From an uncultured Roseobacter sp. (GTDB taxonomy: Bacteria; Pseudomonadota; Alphaproteobacteria; Rhodobacterales; Rhodobacteraceae): DNA of 64,000 nucleotides. Under the pieces are notes generated by a model, which made no database searches, had not been told where the DNA came from, and saw only the letters and a program-made list of their open reading frames with translations. Location of the stretch: assembly GCF_947495275.1 (NCBI RefSeq), contig NZ_CANLYL010000003.1:434001-498000 (forward strand). Reading direction: 5' to 3'. Within the stretch, counting starts at the first letter, position 1. Every line of letters starts with the position of its first letter. Position numbers and translations under genes: made by a program. Shown piece after piece: positions 1 through 8,278 of this stretch.

Positions 1-98
1 GTGGCGTTGGAGATCGAGTCAGGATCATGAACCTGACATCACGCGCAACGCTATTCGGCCAAATTCAACCCGACGGCTCCGTGCAAGTTCAGAATTAG
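1..98 (+). CDS. flgA: FlgA C-terminus (flagellar P-ring assembly chaperone), partial
   Basis: Only the last 31 codons are inside the window, read in the frame beginning at base 3 and ending at TAG 96-98. The tail contains GDRVRIMN and QPDGSVQVQN, which matches the conserved SAF-like C-terminal end of FlgA, the periplasmic chaperone for P-ring assembly around the flagellar rod. The flgH start follows 9 bases later, so the two are probably co-transcribed. The rest of the gene lies upstream of the window. The call rests on this short motif and on the flgH neighbour. Confidence 0.75.
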   Translation, partial: GVGDRVRIMNLTSRATLFGQIQPDGSVQVQN

Positions 99-107
99 AG
101 GTTTCAT

Positions 108-839
108 ATGAAAGTTCCCTGTTACGCAATGATGTTTGGTTTTGTGCTCGTCACAGCTTGTGGCCGCATGGATCATTTGGGCAAAGCGCCATCGTTTACA
201 TCCGCAGCAGAAACCACCGAGCACAATGCAATGATGTCGCCTGGCTTACCGTTGCGTGCAGACGCAAAGGGCCCAACAGAACGAGCGTCACTGTGGTCGG
301 GGGCGCGACAATCGCTTTTGGGTGACCGTCGCGCTGTTCAGCAGGGCGATATCCTGACGGTTGTGATTGAAATTGATGAAGAGGCGGAAATTTCGAACGC
401 GACAGACCGTTCTCGTTCGGGCTCAGAAAGCCTTGGTATTCCAGGTCTCTTTGGCTTGCCTCAACGGATTGATGAAAGACTGCCAGAGGGAGCATCGACC
501 TCAGAAGCTGTGTCTATCAATTCAAGCAGTAGTTCGTCGGGCGATGGTTCAGTCAAGAGAAATGAGAAACTCACCCTACGAATTGCAGCCACAATTGTCG
601 ACGTACTACCAAATGGGGTTTTGTCCATTGCAGGCAGTCAGGAACTTCGGGTGAATTTTGAGATGCGAGAGTTGCTGGTCACTGGTTATGTCAGACCAGA
701 AGATATCTCCAGACAGAACGAAATAACATACGATAAGATTGCGACTGCGCGCGTCTCATATGGTGGTCGTGGCCAAATCTCTGACGTTCAACAGCCGCGG
801 TTGGGCCAACAGGTTCTCGACGGCGTCTTGCCATTCTAG
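108..839 (+). CDS. flgH: Flagellar L-ring protein FlgH
   Basis: This 243-residue protein is the outer-membrane L-ring subunit of the flagellar basal body. The N-terminus is a lipoprotein signal with the lipobox LVTAC ending at Cys18. The middle carries the FlgH pattern, including SLWSGARQSLLGDRRA, the GDILTVVIEI strand and a Ser-rich linker. The C-terminus contains VRPEDISRQNEI and ARVSYGGRGQISDVQQPR, typical of the family. Length is normal. It sits between flgA and fliL in one co-directional run, so it belongs to a flagellar operon whose upstream part is outside the window. Confidence 0.95.
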   Translation: MKVPCYAMMFGFVLVTACGRMDHLGKAPSFTSAAETTEHNAMMSPGLPLRADAKGPTERASLWSGARQSLLGDRRAVQQGDILTVVIEIDEEAEISNATDRSRSGSESLGIPGLFGLPQRIDERLPEGASTSEAVSINSSSSSSGDGSVKRNEKLTLRIAATIVDVLPNGVLSIAGSQELRVNFEMRELLVTGYVRPEDISRQNEITYDKIATARVSYGGRGQISDVQQPRLGQQVLDGVLPF

Positions 840-851
840 GAGTAGCCCTCA

Positions 852-1373
852 ATGAAAAAACTACTGCCAATTGTGATGCTTCTGGTTGGGTCGGGGGCCG
901 GCGTGGGCGCGGGTATCTTTCTGCGACCACCTCCGGAACCAGTGGATGTCGCTGTGGAGAAAGAAGAAGGGGCGGAACATGAGAAATCCGTAGAAAAAAG
1001 CGCTGATGAACACGAGCAGGCGGCTTCCGATGAACTTGCTACAGATGGCATGGAGTATGTTCGATTACCGAACCAGTTTGTGATTCCTTTGGTCGATAAA
1101 GAGCGCGTATCTGCATTGGTTGTCATGACTCTTAGTCTAGAAGTGACACAGGGATACGCGGAAGAGGTCCTGGAAAAAGAGCCCAAGCTCAGAGATGAAA
1201 TTTTGCGCGTCCTGTTTGATCATGCGACCGTCGGGGGTTTCAATGGTGAATTTGCAAATACTGATAATCTCGATGTAGTAAGACGCAATCTGCGTAAAGT
1301 CGTTCAGAATGTGTTGGGACCGGAAATCGGCCATGATGTGCTAATTTTCGAAATTGCGCGCCAAGATTACTAG
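852..1373 (+). CDS. fliL: Flagellar basal body-associated protein FliL
   Basis: A 173-residue single-pass inner membrane protein. Residues about 4-24 form a transmembrane helix with a GAGVGAGIF small-residue motif, followed by an acidic periplasmic linker and then the FliL domain (YVRLPNQFVIPLVDKERVSALVVMTLSLEV, here read as two adjacent conserved strands). FliL surrounds the MotAB stator and stabilises torque generation. The start follows flgH by 12 bases with a modest GGAG ribosome site. It is the last flagellar gene visible: the run stops at the integration scar downstream. Confidence 0.9.
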   Translation: MKKLLPIVMLLVGSGAGVGAGIFLRPPPEPVDVAVEKEEGAEHEKSVEKSADEHEQAASDELATDGMEYVRLPNQFVIPLVDKERVSALVVMTLSLEVTQGYAEEVLEKEPKLRDEILRVLFDHATVGGFNGEFANTDNLDVVRRNLRKVVQNVLGPEIGHDVLIFEIARQDY

Positions 1374-1479
1374 TGGAGAGAATTCGGTAGCCGCCACCGT
1401 GTTGAAGTATTCTATTTGCAGGTCGCCTTCTCCTCCTGAGTTATTCGGCCTTTCAAACGAGGACCTGGCAAGGTTTGGT

Positions 1480-1681
1480 TGAGCAGCCCCACTTGAGTGG
1501 TCCAAATTGAAAGTTAGTGCATGATTGGCCTTTGGTCCATCAAGACGATGGCTTCAGGCGCAGGCGGGCGGTAGCCCAAAGCACTGTGTGGTCGCTTGGT
1601 GTTGTAGTGGTTCCTCCATCTTTCGATAATGATTTGGGCCTCACGGAGCGAATAGAAGATTTCACCGTTGAGCAATTCGGT
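1480..1681 (-). mobile_element. IS3-family insertion sequence remnant (3' end of transposase plus end)
   Basis: The leftward reading frame ending at TAA 1514-1516 encodes the C-terminal ~53 residues of an IS3-family OrfB transposase, including LLNGEIFYSLREAQIIIERW and NTKRPHSALGYRPPAPE, the signature end of the DDE domain. Nothing of the N-terminal part is present. Downstream of the stop, around 1480-1504, is a sequence reading TGGACCACTCAAGTGGGGC on the minus strand that resembles the terminal inverted repeat of such elements. The element is therefore a truncated right end, not a mobile unit. The terminal repeat is inferred from position and from memory of related elements. Confidence 0.75.
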
Positions 1682-1746
1682 CTTAGGTAGCAAATGCACC
1701 AAATTGCCATCTGGATGGCTGGCGAGATCTTGTGTGGAATGGCGGC

Positions 1747-1958
1747 ATGTCGAAACCATTGATTGTTCACACGCTGACAGAGAAGCGGGCCGAGATACTG
1801 GGCCAGATTTAAGCATTCGAGGCGTAGTCGCACATGCGAAGCACGATCTGGCGCATGTGAACGCGACGATTGAACTGTTCGCCGCACCTGAGCGGCAGCG
1901 TGCCCGGTACATTGTGAGCCATGGGTTCTTCAAGAAGGGCGAGATCGCGGATAGATAG
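1747..1958 (+). pseudogene. Broken small conserved hypothetical gene
   Basis: From ATG 1747 the frame gives MSKPLIVHTLTEKRAEILGQ and stops at TAA 1810. The coding sense continues in another frame as AHAKHDLAHVNATIELFAA and VSHGFFKKGEIAD before a further stop at about 1956-1958. Joined, these read as one helical, probably coiled-coil, protein that I associate with a small family seen near mobile elements. The function is unknown. The two-frame structure shows decay, in keeping with the surrounding IS and integrase remnants. Confidence 0.5.
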
Positions 1959-2098
1959 TTGAAACGTATTGCGGCGAAGGTTGGTTTGAAATCCGCCCGG
2001 ATCGAAACGGGTGAACGACCGGACCGGAGGAGTTCGCCGCATCGCCGAAACCTCATTTGTGTACTCGTATCTGGAACAGTAGAGCATCTTTGATGAGC

Positions 2099-2768
2099 CT
2101 GCCCCGAATAGGCCTCAAGGTCACGCAGGAACTGCCCAAAGACCTTCTCATGGGTAATGGCGGCTCGGTTGGTCACCTTCACTGGCAGCAGTGCCCCCTT
2201 GATAGCCAGTGTAGGATCGTTCTCTGCCCGCAGAGTTACTATTGCGAGGCGGAATACGGCAGAAATGGTCCCGCGCAGCTTCTTTGTGGTTTCGCGCCGT
2301 CCGCTATGTTCGACCTTCTTGAGCAAGAGCAGGATTTCGGCAGCACTGATTTCGTTGATGGGTCGATGGTGCAAGGGCTCGACCAAAGTATGGGTATACC
2401 AGATTTTCTTGCGCATGGTGGCGTCAGCCAGCTCCCGGTCATATGACTGCTGGATGTATTCTTCGGCCACCAACAGGAATGTGGTGCACGCTTGCGTTTC
2501 CGCTTCGATCTGTTCAATCCGCTTTTGGACCGCCACCTTCGGCCAAGAGTGAACGCGCCTCGTCTCGCTTTTGACGGGCCTGCACGAGGGTCACATCAGG
2601 ATATCGGCCATGCGACAACAAGCGCTCTTTGCCCAGATGCCGGTATTTTTGTTGCCAGAGTTTGGAGCCGTTTGGCTACATCAAAACGAACAGTCCACCT
2701 CCGTCAGACAGCTTATAGGGCTTTGCCTCAGTTTTTGCCTTACTGATTTTCAGGTCTGTTAGTGCCAT
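2099..2768 (-). pseudogene. Tyrosine recombinase (phage-type integrase) pseudogene
   Basis: Starting at ATG 2768, the minus strand encodes MALTDLKISKAK and KPYKLSDGGGL, the N-terminal DUF4102 arm-binding domain of P4-type integrases. An in-frame TAG at 2676-2678 interrupts it where a lysine is usual. The same frame resumes with PNGSKLWQQKYRHLGKER and RYPDVTLVQARQKRDEAR. A frameshift near 2530 then moves the core-binding domain (AEEYIQQSYDRELADATMRK, then KKLRGTISAVFRLAI) into another frame. Homology ends near 2099, so the catalytic domain with the R-H-R-Y residues is gone. The gene points away from the adjacent tRNA-Leu, the usual arrangement for an element integrated into that tRNA. Confidence 0.85.
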
Positions 2769-2867
2769 TGGGGGTATCGAGCGTTCAGCTATGGTCAAAA
2801 GCCTATCTCCAAAACGCAAAAAAGTCCATGAAAATGGATCTTTAAGAGTATCTATGTTCCGGAGAAT

Positions 2868-2953
2868 TGGTGCCCAGGAGAGGACTCGAACCTCCACGTC
2901 CATACGGACACTAGCACCTGAAGCTAGCGCGTCTACCATTCCGCCACCTGGGC
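2868..2953 (-). tRNA. tRNA-Leu (anticodon CAG)
   Basis: The minus strand folds as a class II tRNA of 86 bases with an encoded CCA. The acceptor arm pairs GCCCAGG with CCTGGGC, the D-arm region contains TGGCGGAATGGTAGACGCG, the anticodon stem CTAGC/GCTAG encloses the loop TTCAGGT with anticodon CAG, a variable arm follows, and the T-loop reads GGTTCGAGTCC. It abuts the integrase pseudogene and is the likely historical attachment site. Confidence 0.95.
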
Positions 2954-3181
2954 CGGTGTCGTGAAGTCTGCGTTTAAGCCCAAGTCTGCGAGGTGTCAAA
3001 CGGAAATTCCGCTAGAAGCTCAGGTGCTGAGAGCGGCGAGATGTTCGACCTGATCTGATGCAAAATGTGCCCTCTGTTCTCATATACAATGGTCAGTTGA
3101 TCAAAGGGTGCGCGAATTCCACCTTGTTTCAAAGCTTGCACAGAGGTACATCCAGAACGAAGGCGTCATTTGGGGCAGTAC

Positions 3182-4165
3182 ATGACTAAACTCGTTACGA
3201 TCTATGGGGGTTCTGGGTTTGTCGGGCGATACATCGCACGGCGGATGGCCAAAGCAGGTTGGCGCGTCCGTGTGGCCGTACGACGTCCCAATGAGGCAAT
3301 CTTTGTGAAGCCCTATGGTGCGGTTGGACAGGTCGAACCTGTCCTTTGTAATATACGAGATGACGCCTCTGTACGATCGGTTATGTCGGGTGCTGATGCG
3401 GTGGTAAATTGCGTCGGCATTCTGGCTGAAGCGGGCAGGAACGAATTCGACACAGTCCAGGCAGAGGGTGCTACGCGTGTTGCCCGGATCGCTGCCGAAG
3501 AAAGCGTCGGCAAGTTGGTCCATTTGTCTGCAATTGGCGCCGATTTGGAATCGGGCAGTGAATACGCACGGACAAAGGCGGAGGGTGAAGCAGGCGTTTT
3601 AAACGAGATGCCCACAGCGGTGATCCTGCGACCGTCCATTGTTTTTGGACCAGAAGACCAGTTCTTTAACCGGTTTGCATCCATGACCCGCCTTGGACCG
3701 ATCCTGCCGGTCGTTGGAGCGGATACGAATTTCCAACCTGTATATGTTGACGACGTCGCGAAGGCGGCAGAGCTGGCATTGACCGAAAGTGTTGAGCCCG
3801 GCGTCTATGAACTGGGCGGCCCCGAGGTCGACAGCTTTCGCGGCCTGATGCACCGGATGCTGGAGATTATTCACCGCCGGCGCCTTGTTGCGAACATGCC
3901 ATTCTTCGTGGCGCGGATCATGGCGTTCGGGTTTGATATGATGCAAACGATCAGTCTTGGCCTCTTTACAAATTCGATGATCACACGCGATCAGGTGCGC
4001 AATCTGACAAATGACAATGTGGTTGGTGAAGAAGCAAAGGGTTTCGCCGAGCTTGGCATTCAACCCGTGACCATGGCCTCGGTTCTACCGGACTACCTGT
4101 GGCGTTTCCGCCCCTCGGGTCAATATGATGCGATCAAGGACTCTGCGAAAAATCTGCGCACTTAG
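3182..4165 (+). CDS. Complex I NDUFA9-like NAD(P)-binding protein
   Basis: A 327-residue extended SDR-fold protein. The N-terminus MTKLVTIYGGSGFVGRYIAR is a Rossmann GxxGxxG dinucleotide-binding motif. Later motifs include VVNCVGIL, HLSAIGAD, a YxxxK pair in SEYARTKAEGE, and RPSIVFGPEDQFFNRF. These features match the alphaproteobacterial homologues of the NDUFA9 subunit of respiratory complex I. I chose ATG 3182 over an in-frame ATG at 3170 because the fold begins immediately after it. The stop overlaps the convergent uppP stop. A general sugar-epimerase role cannot be excluded, but the FFNRFA segment favours the NDUFA9 group. Confidence 0.8.
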   Translation: MTKLVTIYGGSGFVGRYIARRMAKAGWRVRVAVRRPNEAIFVKPYGAVGQVEPVLCNIRDDASVRSVMSGADAVVNCVGILAEAGRNEFDTVQAEGATRVARIAAEESVGKLVHLSAIGADLESGSEYARTKAEGEAGVLNEMPTAVILRPSIVFGPEDQFFNRFASMTRLGPILPVVGADTNFQPVYVDDVAKAAELALTESVEPGVYELGGPEVDSFRGLMHRMLEIIHRRRLVANMPFFVARIMAFGFDMMQTISLGLFTNSMITRDQVRNLTNDNVVGEEAKGFAELGIQPVTMASVLPDYLWRFRPSGQYDAIKDSAKNLRT

Positions 4166-4965
4166 GCGTAGGCGTAGATCAAAAGAACGACGCCCAAGAG
4201 TACCCGATAGACCACGTAAGGCGTGAAGCTGATGCTGCGCAGGAGCCGCATCATCAGTGACAAAGCCACAAGTGCTGCGACAAAGGCGAAGGCAGCCGCA
4301 ATAAGCCCGTCGCGCGCGATCGCCCAATTGGCCTGCTGGATGACGTCGAGGCTCAATAGTGCGCCCGATGCCAGGATGGTGGGGATCGACATCAGCATTG
4401 ACAGCTTCGCTGCGCTTTCTCGGTCATAGCCCAGGCGGCGCGCGGCGGTGATCGTGATTCCGGATCGCGAAGTGCCAGGTACCAAAGCCAGTATTTGCGC
4501 TAGCCCCATAATCATCGCATCCTTGATGCTCCACGCCTCAGAAGTCTTTTCAGTGGTTCCGATCTTGTCCGCCCAAAAGAGCACTAGGCCAAAAAGCAAC
4601 ATGGTCCAGCCAATGACTGCGACCGATCGCATCGCCTCATCAAGGCCGGTTAACTTGATGATCAAGCCCGCGACAATCACCGGGATCGTTGAGAGGATCA
4701 GGCAGAGCGCCAAGAAGGCACCCTGGGTATCGACCCGACCGCGTGCAAGACGGCCCGCGCCCAAAAGGGCGATTTTGACGTCCGCGCGGAAATACAAGAC
4801 CACGGCAATAAGCGTGCCAACGTGCACCGCCACATCAATCGCAAGACCCTGATCCGGGCCACCTGTCAGCGCAGGCAACAGTACAAGATGTCCAGATGAG
4901 CTGACCGGCAGGAATTCCGTCAAGCCCTGTATCGCTGCAACCATAAATAGTTGAAAAAGAGTCAT
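4162..4965 (-). CDS. uppP: Undecaprenyl-diphosphatase UppP (BacA)
   Basis: A 267-residue polytopic membrane enzyme that dephosphorylates undecaprenyl diphosphate to recycle the lipid carrier for peptidoglycan and other wall polymers. It carries both signature stretches: QGLTEFLPVSSSGHLVL near the N-terminus with the catalytic Glu, and PGTSRSGITITAARRLG in the middle. Eight or so hydrophobic segments follow. The ATG at 4965 (MTLFQLFMVAAIQ) fits family N-termini; an upstream in-frame ATG at 5070 would add a 35-residue tail that is not typical. Its stop overlaps that of the convergent NDUFA9-like gene by four bases. Confidence 0.93.
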   Translation of the reverse strand: MTLFQLFMVAAIQGLTEFLPVSSSGHLVLLPALTGGPDQGLAIDVAVHVGTLIAVVLYFRADVKIALLGAGRLARGRVDTQGAFLALCLILSTIPVIVAGLIIKLTGLDEAMRSVAVIGWTMLLFGLVLFWADKIGTTEKTSEAWSIKDAMIMGLAQILALVPGTSRSGITITAARRLGYDRESAAKLSMLMSIPTILASGALLSLDVIQQANWAIARDGLIAAAFAFVAALVALSLMMRLLRSISFTPYVVYRVLLGVVLLIYAYA

Positions 4966-5187
4966 CCGGCATTGTCCAATCGGGTTGAATATCGAGTGGT
5001 ATAAGCACAGGAAATCAAAAGGAAAGAGTCGAATTAGGACCGATTCGGAGTTATATTCCGGCGATTTCAAGGTATATGCTGCTTTGCAGCGTCAAACTTA
5101 TTCATTATAGGTCAGTACAGATGACTTTATTTCCAATCGCGATTGGCGTAAGCGTGCGGTTCGGGACTTTTGTGGAGGAATTGGGCA

Positions 5188-6621
5188 ATGGCGGAACAAT
5201 CCATGTTGAAATTTGTCACTGTCGGGCGGGATATGCCGGAGAAACGCTCCGCCGATCTACGTCGGGAGGATTTCAACGAGATTTACGCGGAGTACGCTGA
5301 AGCCAAGGCCGCAGAGCAATCCAGCCGATGCAGCCAATGCGGTGTGCCCTATTGCCAGAGCCATTGTCCGCTGCACAATAACATCCCCGACTGGCTGCGC
5401 CTGACCGCCGAAGGGCGCTTGCAGGAGGCCTATGAGGTCAGTCAGGCGACCAATACCTTCCCCGAAATCTGCGGCCGTATCTGCCCGCAGGACCGACTGT
5501 GCGAAGGCAATTGCGTGATCGAACAATCCGGCCACGGCACCGTCACCATTGGAGCGGTGGAAAAATACATCACCGATACCGCTTGGGAAGAGGGCTGGGT
5601 TCAGCCGATTGCGCCCACACAGGAACGCACGGAATCAGTCGGCATTATCGGGGCCGGACCGGGCGGGCTGGCGGCGGCAGATGTGCTGCGTCGCGCAGGT
5701 GTGCAGGTCACAATCTACGACCGCTATGATCGCGCGGGCGGATTGCTGACCTATGGCATCCCCGGCTTCAAGCTGGAAAAGGACGTGGTTATGCGCCGTA
5801 ACACGCAGCTTGAAGCAGGCGGCGTCGTTTTTGAGCTGAATACCAACGTGGGTGAGGACATCTCTTTTGCTGATCTGCGGGCCCGGCACGACGCGGTGAT
5901 CATCGCCACAGGTGTCTATAAAACAAGGGAAATCGAAGCGCCGGGCGTGGGCGCGGCCGGTCTTGTGCGCGCAATTGATTTTCTGACGGCCTCCAACCGC
6001 AAGAGCTTTGGCGATGCGGTGCCCGAGTTCGATTCCGGTGCGCTTGACGCCAATGGCAAACGCGTCGTGGTGATCGGCGGCGGCGACACGGCGATGGATT
6101 GCGTGCGCACCTCTGTCCGGCAGGGCGCGACATCGGTCAAATGCCTCTATCGCCGGGACCGGACGAATATGCCCGGCTCGCAACGCGAAGTGCAGAACGC
6201 CGAAGAGGAAGGCGTCATCTTTGAGTGGCTGTCCGCGCCCAAAGGATTTGCAGGCGATCCCGTGACCGGCGTCATGGTGCAGAAAATGCGCCTCGGCGCG
6301 CCGGATGCCACCGGGCGTCAGGCTCCCGAAGTGATCGAAGGGGCCGACTACGTGGAAGACGCCGATCTGGTGATCATGGCGCTGGGGTTTGAGCCCGAAG
6401 ACCTGCCGACGCTCTGGGATCAGCCCGAACTGCCCATCACGCGCTGGGGCACGATCAAGGCGGCTTTCACCACAGGCGCCACCGATCTCAACGGCGTTTA
6501 TGCGGTAGGTGACATCGTGCGCGGTGCGTCTCTGGTGGTATGGGCGATTCGCGACGGGCGTGATTGTGCCGAGGCGATCCTCGACCGGTTTGGCGCGGCG
6601 ACGGCCGTGGCAGCGGAGTGA
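5188..6621 (+). CDS. gltD: Glutamate synthase (NADPH) small subunit GltD
   Basis: A 477-residue flavoprotein that passes electrons from NADPH through FAD to the large subunit GltB. The N-terminal third has two cysteine clusters, CSQCGVPYCQSHCP and CGRICPQDRLCEGNC, for the [4Fe-4S] centres. An FAD-binding GAGPGGLAAADVLRRAG motif lies near residue 153, and the NADPH-binding VVIGGGDTAMDCVRTSVRQG motif lies in the C-terminal half. The start is set by the GGAGG site at 5174-5178, eight to ten bases before ATG 5188. It is separated from gltB by four small genes in the same direction, unlike the direct adjacency seen in many bacteria. Confidence 0.97.
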   Translation: MAEQSMLKFVTVGRDMPEKRSADLRREDFNEIYAEYAEAKAAEQSSRCSQCGVPYCQSHCPLHNNIPDWLRLTAEGRLQEAYEVSQATNTFPEICGRICPQDRLCEGNCVIEQSGHGTVTIGAVEKYITDTAWEEGWVQPIAPTQERTESVGIIGAGPGGLAAADVLRRAGVQVTIYDRYDRAGGLLTYGIPGFKLEKDVVMRRNTQLEAGGVVFELNTNVGEDISFADLRARHDAVIIATGVYKTREIEAPGVGAAGLVRAIDFLTASNRKSFGDAVPEFDSGALDANGKRVVVIGGGDTAMDCVRTSVRQGATSVKCLYRRDRTNMPGSQREVQNAEEEGVIFEWLSAPKGFAGDPVTGVMVQKMRLGAPDATGRQAPEVIEGADYVEDADLVIMALGFEPEDLPTLWDQPELPITRWGTIKAAFTTGATDLNGVYAVGDIVRGASLVVWAIRDGRDCAEAILDRFGAATAVAAE

Positions 6622-6628
6622 TCCCGAC

Positions 6629-6667
6629 GTGCACAGACCATGCACAGGCGGTGCACAGGCTGTGCAC
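6629..6667 (+). repeat. Four TGCAC iterations at exact 11-bp spacing
   Basis: The core TGCAC occurs at 6630, 6641, 6652 and 6663, each 11 bases from the next, with the inner units reading close to TGCACAGGCG. Three copies extend to the palindrome GTGCAC. The block lies between the gltD stop and the start of the next gene. Its spacing near one helical turn would put all copies on one DNA face. Whether it is a protein-binding array, an RNA structure or a chance slippage product is not known. Confidence 0.7.
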
Positions 6668-6706
6668 CGGGGCGAGGCCTGCGGAAAGATGCAAAGGACA
6701 TCGATT

Positions 6707-7405
6707 ATGACCTATTCGGGGCGACATGCGGTTCTGACAGTCTGCGCAGCGCTGAGCGCTCTCTTGTCCTTTGGTGCCTCAGCCGCGGCTGCACAGGGTC
6801 TGGCCGAAGTTCCGGAAGGGTGCCAGCCCGTGGCGACGGTCCACAAAAACGGCTGCACAACAACAACGATTTCGCAATGCAGCAACGCAACCTGGCAAGC
6901 TGTGAGTTATCGGCGGGGCAAGCCGCTTGGCACCCTGAGCTATGACCGCGATTGGGGATTTTTCAAGTGGCAGACCCACGAGTCCAATAAGCTGACACTG
7001 GAACTGGTTCCTGGAACCGGAGCGGCCATGAGCCGCGCGGCCCTGCTGGAAACCGGCCGACATGATGCATCCGGTGAATTCCGGTTGACCACCAATATTA
7101 TAGAGGGTCAGCCCTACATCCTGACCGGCAACACCGAAAAAACCGGGGCGACCGAAGTCATCAGCGGTGAAACCTACACCTTCTACAAGGCGCGTCGGCT
7201 GTTCGAGCGCGAAGTCGGCAAGGGAGGGCTGTCGTTCGAAGTCGATGTTCTGATCGCGGAAGACCGGGATCTCATGATCGAGGGCCGCTGGTCGCGCAGT
7301 GTCATGGGCGGCAACGAAGAGGTTTTTGAATTTGCCCCCCGCGCCATTGCCCGGCCCGGAGACAGCGGATTTCTGGCCACCTTATCGGAGTACGGCTGTG
7401 AGTGA
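6707..7405 (+). CDS. Predicted secreted protein of unknown function (first of a paralogous pair)
   Basis: A 232-residue protein with an N-terminal signal peptide (hydrophobic stretch CAALSALLSFGASAAAAQG, predicted cleavage after AAA/AQG). The mature part begins with PEGCQPVATVHKNGC and ends with YGC, with internal cysteines that could form disulfides in the periplasm. It shares with the protein at 8275-8958 the spaced pattern PEGC, two further cysteines, W, a FF or FE region, and a terminal PG-x-GF-x-YGC. No function is recognised. ATG 6689 is an alternative start. Its stop overlaps the GTG start of the following gene, so it is translationally linked to it. Confidence 0.75.
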   Translation: MTYSGRHAVLTVCAALSALLSFGASAAAAQGLAEVPEGCQPVATVHKNGCTTTTISQCSNATWQAVSYRRGKPLGTLSYDRDWGFFKWQTHESNKLTLELVPGTGAAMSRAALLETGRHDASGEFRLTTNIIEGQPYILTGNTEKTGATEVISGETYTFYKARRLFEREVGKGGLSFEVDVLIAEDRDLMIEGRWSRSVMGGNEEVFEFAPRAIARPGDSGFLATLSEYGCE

Positions 7406-7847
7406 GGCCCCAGATACCCGTTCGGGCCAGTGCATGTGCGGCGCTGTGCGCTTTGTCGCGAAAGAGGTGCCAAAGACGATCAGCGCCTGCCATTGCCAGA
7501 TGTGTCGCCGCTGGACTGGCTCCGCCCTTTTGGAGGTCAGCGTGCCAGAGGATGCCGTTACATGGGAGGGGGTCGAACACATCGTAACCCGCCAATCCAC
7601 ACCCTGGGCGGAGCGGGCATGGTGCCGCGAATGTGGCTCTGGCGTTTATTTCCGCATGACAGCCGAAAATGAGTTTTCCGGAACGCTGGACATACCTTTG
7701 GGTATTTTTGACGACCCGAATGGTTTTGAGATGACCCACGAAATATTCATCGACCACAAGCCAGACAGCTTTGCCTACGCAGGGGAACGACGACAGCTGA
7801 CGCGCGCAGACTGCGTTGCAAAATTCGATCGGTTGGACAGCGTATGA
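7398..7847 (+). CDS. GFA-fold (glutathione-dependent formaldehyde-activating-like) zinc protein 1
   Basis: A 149-residue CENP-V/GFA family protein. It has the zinc ligands in order: CMCGAVRF near residue 15, CHCQMCRRWTG near 34, and CRECGSGVYF near 74. GFA-fold proteins are named for an activity on S-hydroxymethylglutathione, but most members have no proven substrate. The GTG at 7398 overlaps the previous stop by eight bases and is the only sensible start before the first zinc motif. The stop overlaps the ATG of the second GFA gene. The role at the glutamate synthase locus is unknown. Confidence 0.85.
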   Translation: MSEAPDTRSGQCMCGAVRFVAKEVPKTISACHCQMCRRWTGSALLEVSVPEDAVTWEGVEHIVTRQSTPWAERAWCRECGSGVYFRMTAENEFSGTLDIPLGIFDDPNGFEMTHEIFIDHKPDSFAYAGERRQLTRADCVAKFDRLDSV

Positions 7848-8278
7848 CCGGCCCGTCGATCATAAACGGGCGTTGCCTCTGCGGTGCCGTAACAGTGCAA
7901 GCCCATGCGCCAAAACCCATCTTGCGGGCGTGCCACTGCGACATGTGCCGCCAGCACACCAGTGGCATGTTCATCTCGATCGCGACCGAACAAGAGGGCA
8001 TGGTCATCGACGGCCCGGCGGTGTCGTTTCAGTCATCGGAGTGGGCCGAGCGCGGCTTTTGCGGCACCTGCGGGTCAACCCTTTGGTATGGAACCAAACA
8101 TGATGGCGCGCGTCATCTGGCTGCGGGCCTTTTCGAGCAGGCAGCGGGGGCCCGGCTTAAGCTGGAATTTTTCAGCGACATGTGCCCGCAGGGCTATGGG
8201 CTGAAAGGTGATCACCGGCGTCTGAATACGCGCGAGACCCTTGAGATGTTCGAGGGCAGCGAAGGCGACGAGACATGA
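7844..8278 (+). CDS. GFA-fold zinc protein 2
   Basis: A 144-residue paralogue of the preceding protein with the same ligand order: CLCGAVTV, CHCDMCRQHTSG and CGTCGSTLWYG. The start overlaps the previous stop as ATGA, and its own stop overlaps the ATG of the next gene. The tight coupling of the four genes between gltD and gltB argues for one transcript. As for its partner, the family name does not establish formaldehyde chemistry here. Confidence 0.87.
   Translation: MTGPSIINGRCLCGAVTVQAHAPKPILRACHCDMCRQHTSGMFISIATEQEGMVIDGPAVSFQSSEWAERGFCGTCGSTLWYGTKHDGARHLAAGLFEQAAGARLKLEFFSDMCPQGYGLKGDHRRLNTRETLEMFEGSEGDET

Noticed and set aside
1514-2536. A continuous 340-codon minus-strand frame read as one protein
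   Set aside because: It joins an integrase fragment, a meaningless middle part (antisense to the remnant at 1747-1958) and a transposase tail. It is a chance fusion of remnants, not a gene.
5635-6645. Minus-strand 336-codon frame opposite gltD
   Set aside because: Shadow of gltD; the strand carrying both cysteine clusters and nucleotide motifs is the plus strand.
6509-6706. Longer start for the secreted protein after gltD
   Set aside because: It would run through the TGCAC repeat block and the gltD end, and would bury the signal peptide.
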